Position numbers and translations under genes: made by a program | Notes under the pieces: model-generated | Databases searched by the model: none | Seen by the model: only the letters and a program-made list of their open reading frames with translations | Told to the model about the DNA's origin: nothing | Shown here: one piece after another, positions 58,764-64,000 of the stretch | How positions within the stretch are numbered: the first letter of the stretch is position 1 | How the letters are laid out: each line of letters begins with the position of its first letter | Assembly (NCBI RefSeq): GCF_014648355.1 | Contig: NZ_BMQY01000001.1 | Location: forward strand, 62,001 to 126,000 | Reading direction: 5' to 3' | Origin: Couchioplanes azureus | GTDB lineage: Bacteria > Actinomycetota > Actinomycetes > Mycobacteriales > Micromonosporaceae | Length of the DNA: 64,000 bases

Positions 58764-58993
58764 CAGGAGGAAAGCCGGAGGAACGCGGGGGAAGGCAAAA
58801 GCGAGGAGGGCAGGAAGGAGGGCGCGGGGGCGGGAGAGCGAGGCGAGGGAGGAAGGGGAGGACGGCGGCAGCGAGGAGGGCGACGGGGAAGGGACACCGA
58901 GGCGAGGGAGGCGAAAGGGAGGAAGGCGGCAGGAGGGAGGCAGGCAGGCAGGGAAAGGACAGCTGAGTGGCGGAGGTGAAGGGGAGGAAGGCC
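58764..58993. repeat. Polypurine tract (plus strand), C/U-rich RNA on the minus strand
   Basis: Over about 230 bp the plus strand is almost all G and A (GAGGAAAG, GGAGGGCAGGAAGGAGGG, GGCAGGCAGGCAGGGAAAGG and similar), interrupted by scattered single C. The minus-strand RNA copied 3' of the cysteine desulfurase gene is thus very C/U-rich and G-poor. It lies in the 356-bp gap 58700-59055 and has no coding signal. G-runs could form quadruplexes on the plus strand. Confidence 0.8.
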
Positions 58994-59055
58994 GGAGCGG
59001 CGCAGGGTGTAGGCCAGGCCCTGCCGGTGAAGCGGTCGATCGAGGCCCCGCACAC

Positions 59056-60237
59056 CTATTGCTGGCGCGGCGTCTTCCAGGCCGTCGCCCTGCGGGCCCG
59101 CTCGACCGCGCCCGGCAACGCCGCCAGCAGTGCGTCGATGTCCTGCGACGTCGAGGTGTGGCCCAGCGTGAAGCGCAGCGACGACCGGGCCCGGTCGTCG
59201 TCGGCGCCCATGGCCAGCAGCACGTGCGACGGTTGCGCCACACCCGCCGAGCAAGCGGAACCCGTCGAGCACGCGATCCCCTGCGCATCCAGGAGCAGCA
59301 GCAACGCGTCACCCTCGCAGCCGGGGAAGGAGAAGTGCGCGTTGGCCGGCAGCCGGTCGGCCGGGTCACCGTTGAAGACCGCGTCCGGTACGGCCGCACG
59401 CACGCGGGCGACCAGCTCGTCCCGGAGGGCGGCGATGCGGGCCGCGTACTCCTGCTGGCTCTTGACCGCCGACTCCACCGCGACGGCGAACGCGACCACG
59501 CCGGGGGTGTCGAGGGTGCCGGAACGTACGTCGCGCTCCTGGCCGCCGCCGTGCAGCAGCGGGGTGGCGGCGACGTCGCGGCCCAGCAGGAGGGCGCCGA
59601 CGCCGACCGGGCCGCCCAGCTTGTGGCCGCTGACGGTCATCGCCGCCGCGCCGCTGGCCGCGAAGTCGACCGGGACCTGGCCGACGGCCTGGACCGCGTC
59701 GGTGTGGAACGGGATGCCGGCCCGGGTGGCCAGCGCCGCCAGCTCGGAGAGCGGCTGTACGGTGCCGACCTCGTTGTTGGCCCACTGGACGCTCACCATG
59801 GTGATCTCGTCGCCGTGGGCCTCGACGACCTCGGCCAGCGACGCCGGGTCGACGCGGCCGGAGCGGTCGACCGGCAGCCAGTCGACGGCCGCCCCCTCGT
59901 GGGATCCGAGCCACTGCACCGCGTCCATGACCGCGTGGTGCTCTACCGCGGACGCCACGACCCGGTTGCGGCGCGGATCCGCGCCGCGGCGGGCCCAGTG
60001 GATGCCCTTCGTGGCGAGGTTGTCGCTTTCCGTCCCGCCGCTGGTGAAGAGCACCTCGGAGGGGCGCGCCCCGAGGACCGCGGCGATCCGCTCGCGGGAC
60101 TCCTCGACCAGCCGGCGGGCGGATCGGCCGGCAGCGTGCAGGGACGACGGGTTGCCGACCTGCCGGGCCGCTGCGACGTACGCGTCGAGCGCCTCGGCGA
60201 GCATCGGCGTGGTCGCCGCGTGATCCAGGTAGGCCAT
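59056..60237 (-). CDS. Cysteine desulfurase (IscS/NifS family)
   Basis: The product has 393 residues, a PLP aminotransferase-fold enzyme. It has [17 protein letters not shown] at the N-terminus, the PLP Lys in [20 protein letters not shown] and the catalytic Cys loop [12 protein letters not shown]. Length and loop are of the IscS/NifS group I type. It converts cysteine to alanine and a persulfide that can feed MnmA, encoded next downstream, and Fe-S assembly. ATG at 60235-60237; a longer start is not supported. The 356-bp polypurine gap before mnmA suggests separate or regulated expression. Confidence 0.94.
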   Translation of the reverse strand: MAYLDHAATTPMLAEALDAYVAAARQVGNPSSLHAAGRSARRLVEESRERIAAVLGARPSEVLFTSGGTESDNLATKGIHWARRGADPRRNRVVASAVEHHAVMDAVQWLGSHEGAAVDWLPVDRSGRVDPASLAEVVEAHGDEITMVSVQWANNEVGTVQPLSELAALATRAGIPFHTDAVQAVGQVPVDFAASGAAAMTVSGHKLGGPVGVGALLLGRDVAATPLLHGGGQERDVRSGTLDTPGVVAFAVAVESAVKSQQEYAARIAALRDELVARVRAAVPDAVFNGDPADRLPANAHFSFPGCEGDALLLLLDAQGIACSTGSACSAGVAQPSHVLLAMGADDDRARSSLRFTLGHTSTSQDIDALLAALPGAVERARRATAWKTPRQQ

Positions 60238-60321
60238 CGTGGGAAAGCTTATGCCTTGAGCCGTCAACCGATACGCCGCGCCCGCCACCGCCGCTTGCGA
60301 CGGGGCGATGCGGCACCACGA

Positions 60322-60357
60322 GAAACGGCCCGGCGTCCGAGGACACCGGGCCGTTTC
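60322..60357 (-). terminator. Terminator after etfA
   Basis: GAAACGGCCCGG and CCGGGCCGTTTC pair over 12 bp, extended inward by GUC/GAC around a CUCG loop. It lies 9 bp after the etfA stop and ends in TTTC, an intrinsic-type terminator also usable from the other side. Confidence 0.85.
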
Positions 60358-60366
60358 GTACGGAAG

Positions 60367-61317
60367 CTACTTGCGCTTGCGGATCTCTTCGCCGGCCTGC
60401 GGCACGATCTTGAAGAGGTCGCCCACCACGCCGAAGTCGGCGAGCTCGAAGATCGGGGCCTCGGGGTCCTTGTTGACCGCGACGATGGTCTTCGAGGTCT
60501 GCATGCCGGCCCGGTGCTGGATCGCGCCCGAGATGCCCAGGGCGACGTACAGCTGCGGCGACACCGTCTTGCCGGTCTGGCCGACCTGGAACTGGTGCGG
60601 GTAGTAGCCGGAGTCGACCGCCGCGCGGGACGCGCCGACCGCGCCGCCGAGCAGGTCGGCGAGCTCCTCGACGAGCTTGAAGTTGTCCGCGTTGCCGACG
60701 CCGCGGCCGCCGGAGACGACGATCGAGGCCTCCGTGAGCTCGGGGCGCGAGCCCTTCTGCTCCGCGACGCGCTCCACGACCTTGGTCAGCTTGTCCGCCT
60801 CGGTCACCGTGACGGTGAGCTGCTCCACGGCCGGGGTGGCCGGGGCCGGGGCCGGGGTCAGCGAGTTCGGGCGGATGGTCACGATCGGCAGGCCGCGGGT
60901 GACCTTCGACTTGACGATGGCGGAACCGGCGAAGACCACCTGCGTGGCGGTGCCGTCGGCGGCCAGCTCCACCGCGTCGGTGAGCAGGCCGTTGTCCAGC
61001 TTGACCGCGAGGCGGCCGGCGATCTCCTTGCCCTCCTGGGTGGAGGCGAGCAGGACCGCCGCCGGCTGGACGCGCTTGACCAGCTCGGCGACCGCGGTGG
61101 CCTTGGGCGCCACCAGGTAGCCCTCGACGTCCTCGCCGGAAGCGACGTAGATCTTCTTTGCGCCGTACTCGCCCAGCTTGGCGGTGAGCTCCCCCGCGTC
61201 GCCGAACACGACGGCCGAGACGTCGCCCAGACCGCGGGCGATCGTCAGCATCTCGAGCGTGACCTTCTTGACGCCGGCAGCCTGCGAGGCCTCGACGACG
61301 ACCAGTACCTCAGCCAT
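60367..61317 (-). CDS. etfA: Electron transfer flavoprotein alpha subunit
   Basis: The product has 316 residues. The N-terminal domain begins [20 protein letters not shown]. The C-terminal FAD-binding domain has [40 protein letters not shown] and the signature [20 protein letters not shown]. EtfAB carries electrons from acyl-CoA and other dehydrogenases to the quinone pool. A Pro/Ala-rich linker ([10 protein letters not shown]) lies between domains. It is 14 bp after etfB and ends at a strong terminator. Confidence 0.97.
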   Translation of the reverse strand: MAEVLVVVEASQAAGVKKVTLEMLTIARGLGDVSAVVFGDAGELTAKLGEYGAKKIYVASGEDVEGYLVAPKATAVAELVKRVQPAAVLLASTQEGKEIAGRLAVKLDNGLLTDAVELAADGTATQVVFAGSAIVKSKVTRGLPIVTIRPNSLTPAPAPATPAVEQLTVTVTEADKLTKVVERVAEQKGSRPELTEASIVVSGGRGVGNADNFKLVEELADLLGGAVGASRAAVDSGYYPHQFQVGQTGKTVSPQLYVALGISGAIQHRAGMQTSKTIVAVNKDPEAPIFELADFGVVGDLFKIVPQAGEEIRKRK

Positions 61318-61331
61318 TGTGGGACCCCTTC

Positions 61332-62111
61332 TCAGACGAACTTCTCGGTGGCGAGGAACTCGACGAGCTGCACGCCGCCGTCGCCCTCGTCGGTGACCTT
61401 GGTGCCGGCGCTGCGCGGCGGGCGCGGGGCGAACTCGACCACGGTCGACGTCGCGCCGGCGAAGCCGACCTCCTCCGCCGGTACGCCGAGGTCGGCGAGC
61501 GACAGGCTCTGCACCGGCTTCTTCTTGGCCGCCATGATGCCCTTGAAGGACGGGTAGCGCGGCTCGTTGATGGTGTCCCACACGCTGACCACGGCCGGGG
61601 TGGCGGCGGTGACGACCTCGTAGCCCTCGTCCGTCTGGCGCTCGGCGGTGAGCTGCGAGCCGTCGACGGTGAGCTTGCGGGCGCCGGTCAGCGCCGCGAT
61701 GCCGAGGCGCTCGGCGAGCATGTGCGGCATGACCTGGACGCGGCCGTCGGTCGACTCGGCGCCGCAGAGGATCAGGTCGGCGTCGAGCGTGCCCAGGGCG
61801 GCGGCCAGGACCTTGGAGGTCGCCACGGCGCACGAGCCGTGCAGGGCGTCGTCCTGCACGTGCACGGCCTTGTCGGGACCCATGGAGAGGGCCTTGCGGA
61901 TCGACTCGGTCGCACCGGCGGGGCCCATCGTCAGGACGGTCACCTCGCCACCGTGCGCCTCCTTGATCTTCAGCGCCTCCTCGATGGCGTACTCGTCCAT
62001 CTCGTTGATGACGTTGTTCGCCGAGCCGCGCTCGACCGTGTTGTCGCTCGCGCTCAGGGTGCGCTCGGCACCGGAGTCGGGCACCTGCTTGACCAGTACG
62101 ACGATGTTCAT
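61332..62111 (-). CDS. etfB: Electron transfer flavoprotein beta subunit
   Basis: The product has 259 residues. It binds AMP and contributes to the FAD site. It begins MNIVVLVKQVPDSGAERTLS and includes the ETFbeta signature region VQVMPHMLAERLGIAALTGA. The conserved EYAIEEALKIKE-type helix (MDEYAIEEALKIKEAHGG) confirms the family. First gene of the etfBA operon; the promoter must lie in the 168-bp gap 62112-62279, which has no other visible feature. Confidence 0.97.
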   Translation of the reverse strand: MNIVVLVKQVPDSGAERTLSASDNTVERGSANNVINEMDEYAIEEALKIKEAHGGEVTVLTMGPAGATESIRKALSMGPDKAVHVQDDALHGSCAVATSKVLAAALGTLDADLILCGAESTDGRVQVMPHMLAERLGIAALTGARKLTVDGSQLTAERQTDEGYEVVTAATPAVVSVWDTINEPRYPSFKGIMAAKKKPVQSLSLADLGVPAEEVGFAGATSTVVEFAPRPPRSAGTKVTDEGDGGVQLVEFLATEKFV

Positions 62112-62279
62112 CGCGCTTCGACGACCCTCCTGTTTATGGACGCACGCCTGCAGCCGGCTTCATGTTTCCCAGCAGATGTTACCCGCCAGTAGGTTTCGGG
62201 TCTCCGCCACTGAGAGTGACTCACCTCACCCGCGGCTCTCTCATGATCGCTAGAGTCGACGACAAGGAGGTGCTACGAC

Positions 62280-62480
62280 ATGTCCGGACAGATCACTCCT
62301 TCGCGGAGCGGGTCGGCCCCGCTCCGGACCCATCCTCCCCCACCGCACGCCCCGGCCGGGCCCGAGGGAGCCTGGTGCACGTGCGGTAAGCCCCGTGAGG
62401 CCTGCCTCAGCGCCGAGATCCGCCGGCTCTGGAGCGAGCTGGCGGACCATGAGATGGCGCACTCGCGCCCGCCTTCTTGA
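62280..62480 (+). CDS. Small Cys-containing protein of unknown function
   Basis: The product has 66 residues with a disordered Pro/Ser N-terminus and a C-terminal segment EGAWCTCGKPREACLSAEIR that carries three Cys and continues into an amphipathic helix. AAGGAGGTG sits eight bases before the ATG, a perfect ribosome site, so it is a convincing gene despite its size. The C-x-C...C pattern could bind a metal or form a disulphide. It overlaps or abuts the next frame, a DUF202 membrane protein, and may be expressed with it. No family recognised. Confidence 0.75.
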   Translation: MSGQITPSRSGSAPLRTHPPPPHAPAGPEGAWCTCGKPREACLSAEIRRLWSELADHEMAHSRPPS

Positions 62481-62503
62481 CCGCCGCGGTCGATAATCGA
62501 GCC

Positions 62504-62881
62504 GTGCTCGTTCAGTGGTTCGACCCGCACCGGACCCCGATGGCCGGCGAGAAGCCCGACTACCGGTTCTCGCTGGCCAACGAGCGCACCTTCCTGGCCT
62601 GGATCCGCACCGCCCTGGCCCTGCTCGCCGGGGGGCTGGCCTGCGCCCAGTTCCTGCCGCCCCTGCCGATCAGCCACCTGCGGGAGATCATCTCGGTCGC
62701 GCTGCTCCTGCTGGGCGGCGTGGTCGCGGTCCGGGCGGTGGACCATTGGGCGCGTACGGAGAAGGCCATGCGCCTCGGCACCGACCTGCCCCGGTCCCGG
62801 TTCCCCGCCGTCCTGGCCCTGATCGTCGCGGTCGGCGCCCTGCTCCTGGTCGTCGCAGTCCTGATCAAGGCGGCGCGATGA
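62504..62881 (+). CDS. DUF202-family membrane protein
   Basis: The product has about 125 residues. The signature PDYRFSLANERTFLAWIRTAL is followed by a first membrane helix (ALALLAGGLACAQFLP), a second (ISVALLLLGGVVAVRAVDHW) and a third at the end. This is the DUF202/YidH-type layout found with Na/H antiporter or lipid-related genes. The start is uncertain: GTG at 62504 is used, and a TTG at 62477 overlapping the preceding stop is possible. The next gene is a second DUF202 protein. Confidence 0.82.
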   Translation: MLVQWFDPHRTPMAGEKPDYRFSLANERTFLAWIRTALALLAGGLACAQFLPPLPISHLREIISVALLLLGGVVAVRAVDHWARTEKAMRLGTDLPRSRFPAVLALIVAVGALLLVVAVLIKAAR

Positions 62882-62891
62882 CAAGTCGCAT

Positions 62892-63017
62892 GCCGATCAC
62901 GGCGACGCGGTGACGGCTCCCAGCGCCGATCACGGCGACGCGGTGACGGCTCCCAGCGCCGATCACGGCGACGCGGTGACGGCTCGCAGTGCCGATCACG
63001 GCGACGCGGTGACGGCG
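62892..63017 (+). repeat. 33-bp tandem repeat at the 5' end of the second DUF202 gene
   Basis: Four copies of GCCGATCACGGCGACGCGGT plus spacer occur with starts at 62892, 62925, 62958 and 62991, an exact 33-bp period. In the DUF202 frame each unit encodes an 11-residue TAPSADHGDAV-like repeat. Each copy includes a GTG, so the true start codon could be any of them. Confidence 0.85.
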
Positions 63018-63335
63018 GAGCCCGCGCCGGGGTACGTCCGGGACCCGGGCGCCTCCGCCGAGCGCACCCGCCTGGCCTGGCGGCGTACCGGAATGTCCGC
63101 GACCGCCGTCGCCCTGCTGGCCGCCCGCCCCGCCTTCGCGCCCCACGCCCGCCCGGCGGTCATCCTGCTCGCGGCGCTCGCGATGGCCGGCTGGGCGGTG
63201 CTCGTCGCGCTCGCCTACCGGCGGGCCCACTGGCTCGCCGTCTGGCCGCCCCGCCCGGGCCGCCGGACGGTGACCTGCTACGCAATGATCACGGCGGCAT
63301 TCTCACTTCTGGGCACGGCGCTGGTCCTGCTCTGA
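62910..63335 (+). CDS. DUF202-family membrane protein with repeat N-terminus
   Basis: The product has up to 141 residues. From about residue 40 it shows RDPGASAERTRLAWRRTGMS (the DUF202 motif) and three membrane helices ending SLLGTALVLL. The first 36 residues are the tandem 11-residue repeat. Several in-frame GTG codons exist and no ribosome site is clear, so the repeat may be an untranslated leader and the protein may start later (for example VTAEPAPGYVRDPG). It follows the first DUF202 gene by about 28 bp; two-gene DUF202 modules are common. Confidence 0.7.
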   Translation: MTAPSADHGDAVTAPSADHGDAVTARSADHGDAVTAEPAPGYVRDPGASAERTRLAWRRTGMSATAVALLAARPAFAPHARPAVILLAALAMAGWAVLVALAYRRAHWLAVWPPRPGRRTVTCYAMITAAFSLLGTALVLL

Positions 63336-63389
63336 GAACCGGCAGCGCGGACCATCGCCGTTGCGCTCCGGGCGCGTCATCATTGCCAC

Positions 63390-63728
63390 ATGGTGCGGTT
63401 GTTCGTCTTCCTGGCTGCGGTGCAGCTCGTTCTCCTGGTGCTCGCACTCATCGGCGTGCTGTCGGCCGATCGGGTCCGCGGCATGCCGCGCGTGCTCTGG
63501 GTCCTGGTGATCCTTCTCGTTCCCCTGTTCGGCCCGCTGGCGTACTTCCTCTGGGGCCGCCCGCTGCCGCCGCCGCGCGAGGGCGGACCTGCCCGCCGGA
63601 CCGGGCCGCGCCCGATGTCACCCGACGACGACCCGGACTTCCTGCGCTCGATGAACACCGAGCAGTCCCGCCGCGACCGCGAGCTGCTGGACCAGTGGGA
63701 GCGCGAGCTCAAGAACGACGACAGCTGA
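63390..63728 (+). CDS. Small membrane protein with phospholipase-D N-terminal (PLDc_N) domain
   Basis: The product has 112 residues. Two membrane helices (LFVFLAAVQLVLLVLALIGV, then MPRVLWVLVILLVPLFGPLA) with the YFLWGRP motif match the PLDc_N/SdpI-like anchor. A cytoplasmic acidic tail (SPDDDPDFLRSMNTEQSRRD) ends in a charged helix. It is not followed by a phospholipase domain, so it is a free-standing PLDc_N protein, often seen in actinobacteria. Function not known. It converges with the TPP-enzyme gene. Confidence 0.82.
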   Translation: MVRLFVFLAAVQLVLLVLALIGVLSADRVRGMPRVLWVLVILLVPLFGPLAYFLWGRPLPPPREGGPARRTGPRPMSPDDDPDFLRSMNTEQSRRDRELLDQWERELKNDDS

Positions 63729-63735
63729 GGGCGGC

Positions 63736-64000
63736 TCAGGCCAGGTTGGACGAGCGGGGGTACGCGTCCGCCGGATCGGTGAGCACGTTGACCAGGTACG
63801 GCACGCCGGAGGCGAACGCCCGCGCCAGGGCCGGGCCCAGGTCGCCGGACTTCTCCACCGTCTCCCCCGCACCGCCGAGCGCCGTGACCACGTCGTCGTA
63901 GCGCAGGCCCGGCTGCAGGTCGGCGGCCACGTCGTAGCCGTACATGGCCTGCATGGGGTGCTTCTCCAGGCCCCAGATGCCGTTGTTGCCGACCACGATG
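63736..64000 (-). CDS. Thiamine-diphosphate enzyme (acetolactate-synthase-like), C-terminal end only
   Basis: About 88 C-terminal residues are visible and the gene continues past the window edge. The sequence [20 protein letters not shown] ends the TPP/Mg-binding site (NN...) and is followed by the C-terminal DIVTALGG-type helix region (here [20 protein letters not shown]) and the strand [12 protein letters not shown]. This is the end of an ALS/oxalyl-CoA-decarboxylase-like enzyme and is distinct from the ilvB at 29.7-31.5 kb. The exact substrate class cannot be decided from the fragment. Confidence 0.8.
   Translation of the reverse strand, partial: IVVGNNGIWGLEKHPMQAMYGYDVAADLQPGLRYDDVVTALGGAGETVEKSGDLGPALARAFASGVPYLVNVLTDPADAYPRSSNLA

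Overview
The window looks like chromosomal DNA of a high-GC actinobacterium, most probably Micromonosporaceae and possibly Actinoplanes. The reasons are very GC-rich codon third positions, frequent GTG starts, four-base ATGA start/stop overlaps, actinobacterial gene neighbourhoods (gatCAB with ligA, mnmA, a cysteine desulfurase and etfBA; ilvBNC with ilvD, serA, leuB, ilvE and cimA) and three large GGDEF-EAL proteins in 64 kb. The genus is an inference; no rRNA gene is present to fix it.

Region 1 (1-10.1 kb) is a protein-quality-control island. A leftward operon dnaK-grpE-dnaJ(cbpA type)-cbpM-like-clpB sits beside a HspR-type MerR repressor, four small heat-shock proteins, a glycine-zipper stress protein and a small MscS channel. 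Both classical heat-shock operators occur: a HAIR (HspR) palindrome between hspR and the first hsp20, and CIRCE-like (HrcA) elements upstream of dnaK and of the fourth hsp20. Region 2 (10.1-17.8 kb) holds arfB, an EamA exporter divergent from a LysR regulator, a catalytic/non-catalytic pair of M16 peptidases, a CebR/LacI-type operator in front of a predicted glycosidase-fold protein, and a membrane-anchored EEP-fold hydrolase.

Region 3 (17.8-36.1 kb) is dominated by branched-chain amino acid and serine biosynthesis: cimA, ilvE, leuB, serA, ilvBNC and ilvD. cimA and ilvB each have a short leader peptide rich in Leu/Ile/Val codons followed by a terminator hairpin, the layout of translational attenuators. 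serA has a perfect TGTGA-N6-TCACA Crp site upstream. Inserted here are a methyltransferase / coiled-coil membrane protein / GT2 operon and the first GGDEF-EAL protein.

Region 4 (36-47.2 kb) has a second GGDEF-EAL protein, an Asp-box beta-propeller plus ThiS-like pair, a 2-hydroxyacid dehydrogenase, a lipoprotein sugar dehydrogenase, a membrane metallophosphoesterase and a VOC protein, separated by several C-rich tandem-repeat tracts. Region 5 (47.2-62.2 kb) carries gatCAB, a third GGDEF-EAL protein, ligA with a repeat-bearing N-terminal extension, a MetE-like enzyme overlapping mnmA, a cysteine desulfurase and etfBA. Region 6 (62.2-64 kb) has a 66-residue Cys-bearing protein, two DUF202 proteins, a PLDc_N-type membrane protein and the 3' end of a thiamine-diphosphate enzyme cut by the window edge.

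The most unusual features are the dual HspR/HrcA-type control of the chaperone island, the two amino-acid attenuators (one directly abutting a c-di-GMP gene), and a recurring pattern in which C-rich, G-poor repeat tracts lie just 3' of genes on the transcribed strand. I found no CRISPR array, prophage, complete insertion sequence, rRNA or tRNA gene.
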